Counted from the stretch's first letter, positions 1 through 11,992 are shown. The stretch is DNA of 64,000 nucleotides from Caprimulgus europaeus (GCA_907165065.1 OU015538.1:21963165-22027164); one strand, 5' to 3'. Made by a program: numbers and translations. Notes: a model not told the origin generated them from the letters alone.

Positions 1-1356
1 TCTATGTGGTTCAATTATGGTCAGTATTTGGCTAAATGATTTTTGAAGTTACACCCACAAAACCTGAGATGTCATTCAGACGTGTGACACACCAGATCTG
101 TCTTTTCCAAAATCCTGAGTTGTATATTGGCCATCAACACCACCACCAGAGAGAGAGTTGCTGAAGGAAATGAAAATTTTGAATGTGGAAGTGTGGGAAG
201 GAGAGAGTGAGCTTTTTGCTTTCTGATGACTCTTCCACCACCATTTGAAGAGGTGGCATTCATGGATTCTTCTGTGGGCAGAAAAGCAGTTTGGACTCTG
301 ACTTTCTGGAGACAAGTCTCCATAGTTTTGGAATGTCACTGAGTGGAGAGTTGTCCTGGTTTTGCTAGGGTAGAGCTAATTGTCTTCTTAGTAGCTAGAA
401 TAACGCTGTGTTTTGGTTTCCATGTGGGATGTGTTGTAAGAATGTTATAGCATACGAGTGTTTTCAGTATGGGAGACAAAGGACGTGTCTGACTTCCCTG
501 TGTTCTGCTAGTCTGCAGGTGCAAAGGACTCGGCAGGAGCATAGTAATTAGCAAACCCAAACTGGCATTTGGATATGCCAGTGGGATATTCCATATCATA
601 TAGAATGTCATGTTCAGCATATTAATGAGGGTTGACTGGAGAGCTCGAGGATTCTCTCGGGGATCACTCGGGCTTGCTCTTCCAGGGTTGCGGTTTTGGT
701 TTCAGGATTGTCTTTGCTCTGGAGTCGCTGGCTGGGGAACAGGCTGGGCACTGGTCAGTGGGCGCTGAGCAACTTCAAATATTAATCTTTTTCTCTCAAC
801 CCATGAGTTTTCTCACTTTTACCCTTCTGATTCTTTCCCCCATCCTCCTGGGGGAGGGTGGGTGAGTGGCTGTTTGGTGTTGGGCTGCTGGTCAGGCTAA
901 ACCCACCACAAGAGGTAACAGAGGAAACACCAGTATGGGAATCTGCAGTTTGAGGGCTATAGGACAGTTTTCAGATCAAGTAGGATTCATCTAATTAGAC
1001 TCCTGTTTTTTTGTATTCTCTGCTTCCTCCATCCCCCCAGGAACTTAGTGGAAATCTGTTACTCCTGTGCTGAGAGATCTACCCACACCTAAAGGGAATG
1101 TTGTCACCTGGTTCTTACTCCGCTGTTGTGTTTTGGTTTTGGCTGGTGTCTTACGCTGACACTAGAGGGCAAGCTGTCACCAGACCTGTCAGAGAGAACC
1201 CCCTAGGGAAGGCCGTTTTCTGTCAGTGCTGGGTTTTTATCATGAATTACAATGATGAATCTACTGTCTAAACATACAAAATGCTGCTGTTCCTGTAGAA
1301 CAGAGTATGCAAGGCACTGCTCATAGTAAAGTATGTGTAACCTGGTCCTGTTTTAG
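1..1356 (+). other. HSF3: HSF3 intron (5' part of gene lies outside window)
   Basis: No heat-shock-factor DNA-binding-domain exon is visible here. The first recognisable HSF3 exon begins after the TTTTAG acceptor at 1351-1356, in phase 0. The open frame at 632-865 has no acceptor/donor context or family resemblance. I read the whole stretch as intron of a gene that enters the window from the left. Confidence 0.6.
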
Positions 1357-1481
1357 GTTTCTGCAGTAAGAACTGAGGATCTCAAGGTCTGTACGGAGGA
1401 TTTGCACAAAGTACTCTCTGAAGTCCAGGAAATGAGAGAGCAGCAGAACAACATGGATGTCAGGCTGGCTAACATGAAGAG
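1357..1481 (+). CDS. HSF3: HSF3 exon: start of HR-A/B trimerisation coil
   Basis: The acceptor is TTTTAG and the donor AG|GTAGAC. It translates from VSAVRTEDLKVC to VRLANMKR with regularly spaced Leu, Val and Met positions of the oligomerisation coil. It starts in phase 0 and ends two bases into an Arg codon completed by the next exon. Confidence 0.93.
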
Positions 1482-4400
1482 GTAGACTCAGTCTGTTTCA
1501 GAGGCCTTACACGTTGAATGTTGTTTGTATCTAACGGACCCTGACTCTAAATGTGGGTTTCATTTGAACTGGAAACAGGTGAAGCTATATTTTTTTTTTT
1601 CTAAGAATCCCCATTCCACCCCACACAACATTCTGAATCTTCCTTGTTTTCATAATTCAGTAAAGACCAGACATTAAGACTGGGAGTTTGTTGACTATCT
1701 TGAGATTTCATTTTGGTTGCTATCGCCTGTAGTAGTTTTCTAGGACGATCAAAGCAATCCCATTTCTAAACAAAAAACAGGGTTAGATGCAGTGAGAGAG
1801 AGAGAGAATTAGTGTGTGGATTTCTTTCTCATTGGAAGTGGACTGTGCGTGTCCTCATCGCTGTTCCTTCAGATCCTTTCTGAATAGGCACTAGTGATTC
1901 ATTCAGGTCGTCAGTATGCAAGCAGATATCAACCAAAGTTCAGGAGATAACCTTCACTCCACTCCTTCTGTTCCTTTTAAAAAACCCTAACTAAACAACA
2001 ACAAAAAAAACCCAAACACAAACTTTGAAACTGTTCTGAGGTGGTCTGTTACACTCAGCCTGTTTCCAAACACCAAGCCTTTACTCTAAGGCTTTGAGGC
2101 TTTGAAGGAATACCTCAGACCAAGGTGACTGGCCAAGCAGCAGAGGATAAGAGTGTCTTTATTAGTGAGTGTTTGATCCTGCCTGATGGAAAACGGAGTT
2201 AATTTAACCCAGAGTCTATAGTAGTGGATCACATTAACTGATTGTTAGTTATCCACAGAAGGAATGTTGCCATTGGTCCTGCAAGGTACTGTGAAAGTTT
2301 GAAAGCTGTAAAACTAAAGCGTATCAAGTAAACTCTGTTCATCCTCTGTCTTCTGATTTATTCTGCATTGCAGAGAAAATAAGGCCCTGTGGAAAGAAGT
2401 GGCAGTTCTAAGGCAGAAGCACAGTCAACAACAGAAGCTGCTGTCTAAGGTACCATTGCAGCATCTTCAGTGCTACCATCCTTATTCCTGCCTCTGTGAC
2501 ACCTGATGGCATTCTTTGCTTATGTAGAATGACAAATGACACAGAGCTGAACAGGCTATATTAATACAGCATAAAGAAAATGTTCACAGTTCCTGAGTGT
2601 CCCAGAAGTAGCACAGCAAAGAACCACGAGCAAAATACTGAGGAAAAGTTGTAGTAAAAAGGATTTCAACGTGTTTGAAATCTCAGTGAATCTTATCTGG
2701 AGATAAATCAGTAAATCAAGCTAGCCTGGGGTAAACGTGGGGCTGGAGGCAGTGCATGGTAACAGGAGCCTAAAACAAGAAATTGCAGGCACATGGAATG
2801 GAGACTGGGAAAGATCTTGGACCAAGACGGACTTAGACCACTCAAGAAGTCAACTTGGAACCCAGAAACTATAGGAGCTTCTGCACTGGAACAAATTTTC
2901 TCTGGTTTATCCCTCAGCTGTTTCTGGTCTGGAATCCTCTAGTGACTGGTGGTGTTACATTACAGTTAGAAACAAACAAAAAACCAAACCAAAACTGTCC
3001 AAGTGGGGTAATTGTGCAATGCTATTACTAACTGTTGTTTTGGTTTTTAAGATATGAACACAAATGGATTTTTAATTTACCTGTTAATTTCAATCACATA
3101 ACTACATAATTTTGTAGTAAAATCTGAATTACTAATTTAATATTGGGTTTGCTATGCTGACCACGTGTTTTTCGGTTTTTGTTTTTCCTTTTTAGATTCT
3201 TCAATTTATACTAAGTTTGATGCGAGGAAATTATATTGTTGGGGTCAAAAGGAAAAGGTAATTACTGGATAGGTCACAGATCAGTGTCAGATGTGAATTA
3301 CAGGGATAAATCAGCTTCTAGAAGCAAAATACTTTTCTTAAAGTGTATGAAGAATATTTTTATCACTTGTATATTCAAACTTGAGAAAGCTGATGGAAGT
3401 TGAATTAAGCATGAAATAAAAGATTTCCTCTTCTTTATCACTGAAAAAATAAGTGGGAAGAGAATATACTATAAATTTTAAATTTCCAAAGGCACAGTTA
3501 TCAGAGATGTAACTCTCTCAAAACGTGCAAATGCGACTGACTTACTCCAAACAAATTGCGTGTTTAGAACACAAACTGTCTGCAGTGCACTTACTAAGAA
3601 ACATCTCCAAAAGGCACTTTCCTTAGAGGTGGGAGAATGATTGTTCTTACCATTACAGCACATATTTTGCTACAGCTCTTTATGGCAGAACCACCTACTA
3701 CAGCTGTGCTTTGTCTCAGGTCTCTGACAGACGCCGCAGGTGCTTCACCGTCCAAATACAGCCGCCAGTACGTCCGCATTCCTGTGGAGAGCGGCCAAGC
3801 AGTAAGTGTTCCCAGGGAGGGAGCCAGTGGGTTGGACAGGATGGTGCACAGTGATCCCAAAGTCTTCCTTACAGCTGTTAATGCCCTGATGTTACAGACA
3901 AACTTGCTCCCTTCTGAATGGGCAGCTTTAAAGCAGTGCTCTGTAACATGGTGCAATCAGTACAACTAGTCGTGGATGAAATCTGAGCAGGCCATAGACG
4001 CTGCAAGAAGAACGGAGCTTCAACATCAGAAAAGTCAGACCTTTTGGCTTACTTGTTCCATTTGCTGTGTCCTGCAGATGGCTTTTTCTGAACATCATGT
4101 GGAGGATGAGGACGGGAATGGCACAGGTCTCATCATTCGAGACATCACTGATACCTTGGAAAATGCCACCGATGGTCTCCTTGCTGTGGCACACACAAGT
4201 GGCAGAGCCAGGTGGGTTTAAAGGATGTGGAGTAGTTATGCTTAGGTTGTTAACTGGGTAGTTATGTTAGTGCAAATGATCCATATGAACTCTGGGAAAC
4301 AGCATCTCTGATTTTTCATTCTCTTTGTGCATGACAGGCTGACTTTTTTAAAGCATGTGGCATTGGTCTTGGTCAGCAGAGCTTTTTAAATGCTTCTGTC

Positions 4401-7400
4401 TCTTCAGCAGTGCCTGAAGGCCTATCACACTGGTTGGCACTTGAAGTTTAGTTTGCTGAGGCTTTTCTGTCTAATCAGCAAATAAGCATATGCTTAACTT
4501 TTTGCCTGAATGGGGGGGACCTGAATGCATGTATAGGTTATATATGCATGACGTCTTGAACTTACTAGGAATTAAGATTTGAGATACTGAATTTGCAATG
4601 AGTAGTAATACAGCTGATGAATTCTCCTTGTGTTGGTTCTTTTTTTTTTGGGGTCATATTTTAGAGAGACACAGGCAGCTCTGGATCCTGGCTTACCTGT
4701 TTGTCAAATATCACAGCCAAATGAATTATATTGTGCAGAACCTATCCCACCAGTTCACATAAATGATGTCAGCAAATCCAGTGAAATAGGAAATGTTGCT
4801 GTGGAACTCCATTCTGTGCAGCCTAATGCTCCGGAAGACCCTGTGTCAGTGATCGACTCCATCTTGAACGAGAACAGCTCTGGAAACCAAAATGATCCTT
4901 TACTGGACAGGTATTAACTTGTATCTGGAAACTGGTGGCTGTCATTGTCTTGCAGGATCTTGTCAGAGTTTCAGAGGATGTGTTTAGCACATGGTAGTGA
5001 ATTAGCTTTTTAAATGTCATTGATGAACTGAATTTTCTGCCCCTTTGGTCTTGAAAAAGACAAGCGTTAGCAACACACACTAAAAGCAGGGCAAGTTCAT
5101 CAGTGACATCTCTGATAATGAGCCTGCCTGACTTCTGGTGTGTCAGTCTGAGGACTGGTGAGGTCAGTCTGTCTGATGTTCTACTGCTGCTTCCTTTCTT
5201 TGCCCCCCTTGTGCAAAGGTTCGTTTCCCTTGTGCATTGTCAGATCACGCTGACGCTTTGTCAGATCAAAATCCCGCGGGCTGTGGTTTCCCACCCAGCA
5301 GCACTGCTGCCTGAGCACTTCCCAGCTCTGTGCTGGCCCCTGAGCTTTATCAGGGCCATCATTTGTGTGGCTGCAGAGTGAGCTGGATCAAGGAACAAAC
5401 TTCAGTTCTTTCTTCTGCTGTGGTTAACCTCAGGTAGGCAGTGCTGAGAGGATGTGTTGCAGCCCTCGGTGTGAACTGAAGGCCCTGTGGTATCTTCTCA
5501 TGGGCACTGCAGAACAGGGCAGTGCCTTGCACCTGTGTGTTACTTGCAGCTGAGTGTTCCAGCAGAGGAGGTAGCACAGTGCATGCAGTTTCCTTTCCAC
5601 TTCATCCACTGTCCCTGTGTCCTGCCCACTGTCCTTGGAAACATGTACAACTTGGCAACAATCTGAGGTTTCAGAATAGGTAGTGTTCCTTCAGATCCAC
5701 ATTGTCTCCAACCTTTGGCTTATCATTTGGTGTCCCCAGGTGGAAGCCATCAGACCCAAGTTTAAACAGATACTAAAATGAAGGAAGAAGTAGGTATGGG
5801 ATGAGGAACTGCTTTTGGACATGATGGCTGTTACTGTACCTGTTGTTCAGATTGTCTTCCCTGTACCTGTCCTTCAAAGAGCTGAAACGTGACAAGGGAT
5901 ACAGGAGTGTGGTTTCATTCCTTTGGCAATGACCTGTTCTGGATTGTGAGCAATGTGCCTTGTGGTGTAAAGCCATCCATTTCTTACACTACTATATAAT
6001 TCTGTCTTTTTAGGGAAGAAATTCAGGATTTTCTTAATTGCATTGATGCCAGCCTTGAAGAGCTCCAAGCAATGTTGTCTGGGAAGCAGTATAACTTTGA
6101 TTCCGAAGCTTTCAGTGATGTGAGTGTCTTTTTCTGATTTCTGAAAAGTACTGATTAGGTTGCATCATGGAATTTTACTGGTTTGTTCCATGTTGTAATG
6201 GGCAGGAGGGGGGAAATTCCTGAAAAGCAAACAGTTACGGATAGAATGACACATAGTCATTCCAGGAGTCCAACAGGGTACGAGGTGACATCGGGGGCCT
6301 TTTTCAGTTCATAGAGTTTCTGTTATACATAACTCACGGGAGTGGGAAGGAAAAAATTGGACACACTTCTCCCTCTCAAGCCTTTGCCAGATATCATCAC
6401 ATCCTGATAATGTGTTTGGTTATGTGTTGTGGAATGAAACTCAGCCATATACCTGGGATCCCTGGGAAATACAGTGTCCTTTTCTTCTCCTGTAACCTCA
6501 GTTTACTGCCACAGGTTGAAAGTATTTTGCTGTAGATGTGTGGAGGAGCCACCTTCCCTGTGCTTCAGTGAGTGGAGTGCTGTGCTGGATCCTGCTGTGC
6601 TGGATCCTGCTGTGCTTCCAGGAGCTCTCCAATGTTTTGTTTGAAGGACCTTACCATGACATATGGTCTGGTTTTATTTTCAGACACTTAATCCTGAACT
6701 GCCAGCCCTGGATATGAGTTTGATGGAAACTTCCCCTGGTATGGAAAATGTAAGAGTAAGATTTGCTTCTGTGATGGGGAGGGTTAATATGATGTTGAGA
6801 GCTAAATTTTGACTGATGCAGTTTGAGGACGGGGACTGGACTGATAGCACAGGATGAAGCTGCCATTTTATCTGGTCCTGCTGACATAATGTTTTCAGTT
6901 ATCACTGTTGGCATATGTGAATTTAAGAGGGTTCTCAAGATAATTTCAAGGTGAACCTGCTTTAGCAGAAGGGTTGGATCAGGTGGTCTCCAGAGGTCCC
7001 TTCCAACTCCACCATTCTGTGATTCGGTTCCTGGCTGCAGTAAGACACTTGCTGGGCTGATCTGAACTGCTGCTTTGCTTTGAATAAGATGTCTTTGCTT
7101 TCTGAATACACCTGAGAACATAAAGAAGAGGGCAACAAACTGGTGCCAGTTGAGTCAGCTGTCTGTATTGGGGAATTTTTTTATTCCAGTTAGTCCATAC
7201 CTGCTGTTTAGAATGAGGAGGCGAGAAAATCTTGTTTGTTTGGTTTTTTTCTTGTCTAAATGTGTAAGAACAGTTTCTTGCCTTGTTTCTCCTAGCCTCA
7301 GGGATTCCCATGATGTCTTTTAGCCAAGTAATAACTAGGTCTGGGGTTATAGTTCAGATGAGATTGTGTGTCTTCAGTCTGTCTGAAGACTGAAAAGTAC

Positions 7401-8142
7401 TAAATGAAAAATAAAATACAATATACTGTGTTTATTCTGAACACAGCTGTATGGAATTTCCTCAGAGGACATACAAAAGTTCAGTGCCAATTTACTTCTC
7501 TTGGTCTGGTTCCTAAAAGTGACTCATGTTAAGAAAAAAAACCCCTTGCAAGTGTCATTTATTTTGTAGTCCTGAAATAATATTTAAACTAGGACTTCCA
7601 GTCATAAGAGCTCAGACTACAACTGAGGTAAAATGCAGCTGTGTTCAAGCAGTGCTTGCAAAATTTAATTATATTGATGAAATCATATTTAACAGTGTTA
7701 TTCCAACAAGACAGACTATAATAAAGCTTCTAGTTTGGAAGGTAAAATGAATATTTGCTAGTCAAGAGCTTGTTTGGCTTTAGTAAGTGAAGTTTGTATG
7801 TCACTGTGCCTTCTTCTGAGAGCTTCTGTTTGCTGGCCCTCACGTGCAACAGTGGGCTCAGTGGTCAACTGTTTCATTGCTCTTCCCTCCTCTTTTTACC
7901 TTTAGTTTTGTTAACCAGTCAGTGAAGGCTGGGGTGACTGTGTTATTGCTGTTGGAAGCCTTCTGTCTTACTCTCTGCCCTTTTTACTTCAGATTGGAAA
8001 CTTGGCAGAGAGCACGGAAGATGTGGCAGCGAGTGAGAGAGAAACAGCAGGAAGCAAAGGTGGGCAGGAAGGAACAGAGAGCTGTGACAGCTCCAAACTC
8101 TTCCAAAACTGTGTATTGAAATGGAACTTCTGTAGCCTGTAG
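1357..8142 (+). CDS. HSF3: Heat shock factor 3 (3' part; classic C-terminus)
   Basis: HSF3 is a stress-activated transcription factor that trimerises, enters the nucleus and binds heat-shock elements. Coding exons read by eye: 1357-1481, 2374-2449, 3196-3257, 3720-3801, 4078-4211, 4665-4910, 6014-6119, 6684-6749, 7993-8142 (stop TAG 8140-8142). They sum to 1047 nt, keep one frame across eight GT-AG junctions and give 348 residues. In order these encode the HR-A/B heptad-repeat coil (VLSEVQEMREQQNNM to LLSKILQFILSLM), a basic nuclear signal GVKRKR, a linker with RDITDTLENATDG, an acidic region, HR-C (IQDFLNCIDASLEELQAML) and a short tail ending VLKWNFCSL. The sequence agrees closely with chicken HSF3 as I remember it, whose roughly 467-residue length would leave about 119 residues for the missing DNA-binding domain. 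HSF3 is functional in birds and mouse and a pseudogene in human. Only exact exon edges are less than certain. Confidence 0.95.
2374..2449 (+). CDS. HSF3: HSF3 exon: HR-A/B coil, middle
   Basis: The acceptor is TTGCAG and the donor AAG|GTACCA. It encodes ENKALWKEVAVLRQKHSQQQ and then KLLSK. The ENxxLWxEVxxLRQKH pattern is the hallmark of the HSF trimerisation domain. It ends on a codon boundary. Confidence 0.95.
3196..3257 (+). CDS. HSF3: HSF3 exon: end of HR-A/B coil and nuclear localisation signal
   Basis: The acceptor is TTTTTAG and the donor AG|GTAATT. It encodes ILQFILSLMRGNYIVGVKRK. The LSKxxQFI/VxLM segment is typical of HSF1/2/3, and the basic KRKR run, completed by the next exon, is the bipartite-type nuclear signal at the same place in the family. 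Confidence 0.95.
3720..3801 (+). CDS. HSF3: HSF3 exon: regulatory linker, first part
   Basis: The acceptor is TCTCAG and the donor GCA|GTAAGT. It encodes SLTDAAGASPSKYSRQYVRI and then PVESGQA. It follows the basic nuclear signal directly and ends in phase 0. Confidence 0.92.
4078..4211 (+). CDS. HSF3: HSF3 exon: regulatory linker with TDTLENATDG
   Basis: The acceptor is CCTGCAG and the donor CAG|GTGGGT. It starts MAFSEHHVEDEDGNGTG and continues with LIIRDITDTLENATDG, matching the chicken protein as I recall it. It ends two bases into an Arg codon. Confidence 0.94.
4665..4910 (+). CDS. HSF3: HSF3 exon: acidic/proline regulatory region
   Basis: The acceptor is ATTTTAG after a T-rich tract, and the donor is ACAG|GTATTA. 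The largest HSF3 exon in the window (246 nt) encodes ETQAALDPGLPVCQISQPNE through DSILNENSSGNQNDPLLD. Both edges share phase 2, so it could be skipped without a frameshift. Confidence 0.94.
6014..6119 (+). CDS. HSF3: HSF3 exon: HR-C heptad repeat
   Basis: The acceptor is TTTTTAG and the donor GAT|GTGAGT. It encodes EEIQDFLNCIDASLEELQAM and then LSGKQYNFDSEAFSD. This is the HR-C repeat that folds back on HR-A/B to hold HSFs in the inactive monomer. HSF1 and HSF2 have related L-x6-L/M patterns at this position. Confidence 0.95.
6684..6749 (+). CDS. HSF3: HSF3 exon after HR-C
   Basis: The acceptor is TATTTTCAG and the donor AAT|GTAAGA. It encodes TLNPELPALDMSLMETSPGM and then EN. It is 66 nt long with phase 0 at both ends. 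Confidence 0.93.
6956..7025 (+). repeat. CR1 LINE 3' end fragment in HSF3 intron
   Basis: The core GGTCTCCAGAGGTCCCTTCC followed by AACTCCACCATTCTGTGATT matches the conserved 3' terminus of avian CR1 elements, which end in copies of ATTCTRTG. It lies on the + strand inside the intron before the last classic HSF3 exon. The 5' limit of the insertion is not clear. Confidence 0.8.
7993..8142 (+). CDS. HSF3: HSF3 terminal exon (read-through form)
   Basis: The acceptor is TACTTCAG. The exon encodes IGNLAESTEDVAASERETAG and SKGGQEGTESCDSSK, ending VLKWNFCSL and TAG at 8140-8142. An internal donor, CAAAG|GTGGGC with GT at 8060-8061, would instead end the exon at 8059 and join the downstream exon at 8597 in frame. 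The final 27 residues of this form are therefore encoded by what is intron in the alternative transcript. Confidence 0.92.
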   Translation: MGNLAESTEDVAASERETAGSKGGQEGTESCDSSKLFQNCVLKWNFCSL

Positions 8143-8596
8143 TATGGCTTCTCTCCTTTGGTCTGAGCTTAACATTTTTGTGAAGACTGGGATGTTTTGC
8201 TGATCTTGATGAAGTGTTAAGAGGCCCCATGTTGGTGTTAACTGTTTCCTTTTTCTTACACGTGACAGAATGCCACAATAAGGAGCAGAACTGCAAGTGT
8301 CCTTGTGGAAGTGTCTCCTATATGGGCTGCAGTGACTCCTTTTACTGCTTCTGTGCTGCCACTGCATGGCATTTGTATTAGAGGCTTAGAGTGTGCTGCA
8401 GATACTGATCTTAACAGACATGGGAGTCTTGGCTCCTCTCTTGCAGCTGTGGATATAGTCCATCAGAGCTCAGCTGTGTGGTTTTCTTTAGTCAACCAGG
8501 TTTTGGAGCAGCATCTCCAGTTTTCCTTGTCTTGAATAAGAGCCTTCACATATGTGACACAGGAGCCTGGAGTTTAAACTGTTTGTTTTCCCCCAG

Positions 8597-8928
8597 ATAT
8601 GCAGCTAATACAGTACAGGGCCAATCCTCTGCTTTCATTATTTGAAGAACTGCCTTCCAGCGAAGCTACAGAGAAGCCAGAGGATCCAAAAGACCTTCTG
8701 CTGCCCGCCCTGGAGGAGAAACCTGCTCTTCAGCCTCCATCAGGTGGTGGAACTGTCTTGCCGCTAGCAGCTCCGGCAAGCCAGGCTGAGCCTCTGGATG
8801 TGCTGGGAATGGGTGATCCACCTCTCCTCTCAGAAGATGGGAATGGAGAGTATAAACTGTTTCCACTCTTGCTCCTCAGTCCTGTTGCTAACTTCATAGA
8901 AGAGGCCTCCGAGATAGAAACTTCTTGA
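8597..8928 (+). CDS. HSF3: HSF3 alternative terminal exon, HSF1/HSF2-like C-terminus
   Basis: The acceptor TTTTCCCCCAG at 8586-8596 precedes an open frame to TGA at 8926-8928. Joining donor 8059/8060 to 8597 completes an Asp codon and gives ETAGSK-D-MQLIQYRANPLL, then SLFEEL and about 90 more residues. HSF2 has a near-equivalent SKxDxQLIQYxxxPLLxFL segment after HR-C, and HSF1 has a QLVxYTAQPLFLLD segment. The rest is acidic and hydrophobic (KPEDPKDLLLPALEEKPAL, then SEDGNGEYKLFPLLLL), as expected of an HSF transactivation domain. The resulting partial protein would be 431 residues. That it is expressed is inference; the frame, splice sites and family match are seen. Confidence 0.82.
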
Positions 8929-11900
8929 ACCCCCATAACATCTGTAACTGGCTTAGTGACGTGAAATGGATAACAGAGACATGGATCAGCGAGAAGTTTG
9001 GCCTCTCTCCTCACCTGCTTCCTGGGTGTCATGTTCTGTGTAGACAAAAGAAAGTTCTGCTGTCTACAAGCAAAGAGCACATCTGGAAAAACTGAAAACA
9101 AGCTCAAAACAAGAGCTGGTGGGAGTGAAGGCGCTGGGCGGAGGGGAAGAACAACCTCCCTGTAAACATACCACAGTATATTCCATAACTTTTTATCCAA
9201 TATCCTTATTGCAAAAGGAAATCTGTTTGTATCCTGATTGAAAAGTTTGTCTGGGGTTTTTTGTTATTTGATTTTTTTTTTTTTTATTGTTAGCTGGGTA
9301 GTAATGTGGTGTGTGATATTTTAAACATAAGTTTTACTGTTTCTGAGAGCCTTTCAGTAGGTGGCTTGTCTACTGTTTGGAATTAAGTTGGTTTTTTTTC
9401 TTTAATTTTGTTTTTATTTTGAGATTTCTTTTTTGATAGTTTATGGTTACAGTTGTTTGCATCTGCTTAGATCACTTTCGTACTCCTAGATTTGCTCCTA
9501 GGTACAGGGAACATTTTTCCTATGGAAAATTACATTTTAACTGTGGAATATTACTTTTTAGCATGCTGACACACATCCATTGCCACGGATTGTAGGTGTT
9601 GTGGTAGGAAGTGCTTGCCACCCTGCATAACGCTGATTTCTCATGCACATTGCATGGCAGTTCTTCTAGGGTAACTTGCATCTAGCTCACAGCTCACGTG
9701 TCCTCAGAAATTTTGAGTGGAACTGATTCACATCGAGCAGAGTCCAGCAGCTGCCCTTAAGATAGGGGGGCAGGGAGGAGTCGTGGTGTAACCTGCATTG
9801 ACATAGGACATTACGTTAAGATTTCTCTTCTGCTTGCAGCAGCTGCTTGTGTACCTGACCCTCTATGAACACTGGGCTTATTCCTGCATTTTCTGCTTGT
9901 GGAATCTGGAAGCTAAATTAACTAGATGAGTTTTGATTCCTTTGACAATTAATCACAAAAACTAGCGTCTGCTTAATCAGAAAAACCTTTCCCCAGATGC
10001 CTTGCTGCACTGTTGTCCTCACTCCTTTGAGCAACTTTAACGCAGACATCAGCCTCTGCTGTCCGTTGAATAGCAAGAAGTTCTTCACTGATGCCAGGTG
10101 TGTAGCAGTCCACCACTAACCTACACAGACCTGAAATTTGCTGTAGCAATACAAAACTGTTGGGTCTAGAAGAGGCAAGTAGAAAACCAGTTGTTTAATA
10201 TCCCTGATATTTCCTACCAGCGCAATTACTTGGCAGTTTTTTTCAGTTTTAGGAATCCAGGCTACCTACAGGCTTTGTTCTCTCCAAAGTTTCTGAGCTA
10301 ATAAGTTTTAGTGCTTTAGTATAAAAGAATCCAAGTTAATCTGGTATTCTGAAGCCTACTGATAGCACACGTTATCTGTGCAGGCCTTGTGTAGTTGGAC
10401 TTGTGCTTCACTGTCAAATCTTTGAGTTGCAGCGGAGGATCTTGCTCCTGTGTGTGTACATGTAAAACCTTCACAGCTTCATTTTATTCCTGTGCTTCTG
10501 TAACTGTTCTTTACCTCATGACCCTTCGTGTTTGTACCTTTTGAATTGCCTTTGCCTACATCTTATTCCAGCCTTTTCTAGTCTTTCTTTTGCTTGTTTC
10601 TTGAGATAAAGGGCTGAATAGTCTCAAGTTTTCGTGAGGTAAAGGGAGAAGGGGAAAGGAGTGAATTGCAAATCTGGCTTGGGGTCTGCTTTTTTTTTTT
10701 TCATTTCCTTCCAAAGGCCTCCATTTTGCCAAGAGTGGAACAGTAAAAACCAGACTTTTCTTCTGTGCTGTTTTGACAGCACAGTGCAGACAAAAAAGCT
10801 CTTTGAGAGGCTGATCTTCTGTAAGTCTCACTTCCTGAGCAGGTTAGACTGAAGTGTAGTTCCTGTTACGGATTGCTGTCATGTTCTTCCATCATGGAGT
10901 CCTCTGGTCTCAGTGTGTCTCACCATCAGATATTTGATCTGACTGCATAATAGTTTTTTAATATACTTTGTCTCCTACAAAGTTAAGAAACCAAAGCTTA
11001 AGAAAACTTCAGATAAAAACTTGTGCATCTGTGTCTGGTTTGTTTATGTACTGGTCTAGGAAAAGTGTTTGTTTATGCAAGTTTCCTAAGAAAGACTGCA
11101 GTGAAAAGGGGAAGGCTGGAGGGCAAGAAAAACCCACATGCTGAAGTAAACTCAAGCATTGCAAAACCACGACTGTGTTTTGTGTGCGTTCTTTCTGTGG
11201 CTGTTCCTGTGTGCCAATACTTCCCAAACTTCACTGAATTTACTAGAAAGGAGAGCTTTACTGCTCTGCGGGGGGACCTCGTTATGCTGCAAGGACAAGG
11301 ACACAGCAGTGGTGTCATCCCTGGGAGCCACGGGCAGGCTCCTCCTCAGCGTCAGCCAAGTACTCTGCAGCACCACACGGGCCAGGCAGCGCTGGCCAGA
11401 CGGCAGCAGATCACAACCACCCTGATGTCCAGCAGCCTGGTGTGCATCACCCCTGCTGTGTGCATCACCAGCGCTGCCCTGTCCTGCTGTGCATCACTAC
11501 AGGGCTACGACACCACTGCAGCTTGCTGCGTAACAGGTTTGTGTCACTCGTGGCCACAGCTGCCTCACCGTAATGCACGTTCCCTTCTCCAGCAGCACCG
11601 CACGCGGCTGTAGCGTTGCTCCCTGGCCTTCCTGTGCTGCATCACAGCACCTGGGGAAGGAAACGCTGCTTCTTCGTGGCTTCCATGTGCTGAGCATTTA
11701 CAGAACGTGCCCAGCCACGGAAAGCACAGTGTGAGAAAGCAAAAAGTGCCTTTCACATGCTCCTTTCATAATGATTTTTCACTCTTTCAGACTAGCCCTT
11801 CTCCAGCAGACTCTGTCAGCCTGGACATCAATTTTTTGTCTCCTGTTGCTTTGTGCTTGCTAACACAGAGCTTTCCAGAATGCAAGCTAGCCCAGTGCCT

Positions 11901-11975
11901 TGCCAGGGGAGGGACAACGAGCCATGCAGTGCCTCTCAGGTGCCATCAACTGCTTGAAGAGAAACACCACTCCCC

Positions 11976-11992
11976 AATAAAGCTTCAATAAA
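11976..11992 (+). terminator. Two AATAAA polyadenylation signals
   Basis: AATAAA occurs at 11976-11981 and again at 11987-11992, 11 bp apart. They are the first canonical signals I see downstream of HSF3 on its strand, so they may end a long HSF3 3'-UTR of about 3 kb. No transcript evidence is available, and variant signals closer to the stop cannot be excluded. Confidence 0.4.

Noticed and set aside
632..865. A 77-residue + strand open frame left of the first HSF3 exon, considered as an upstream exon.
   Set aside because: It has no acceptor/donor pair in a usable phase and no resemblance to the HSF DNA-binding domain.
11023..11613. A 196-residue + strand open frame.
   Set aside because: It is Ser/Cys/Ala-rich with no domain, overlaps equally long frames on the other strand and lies in a GC-rich repeat-like patch.
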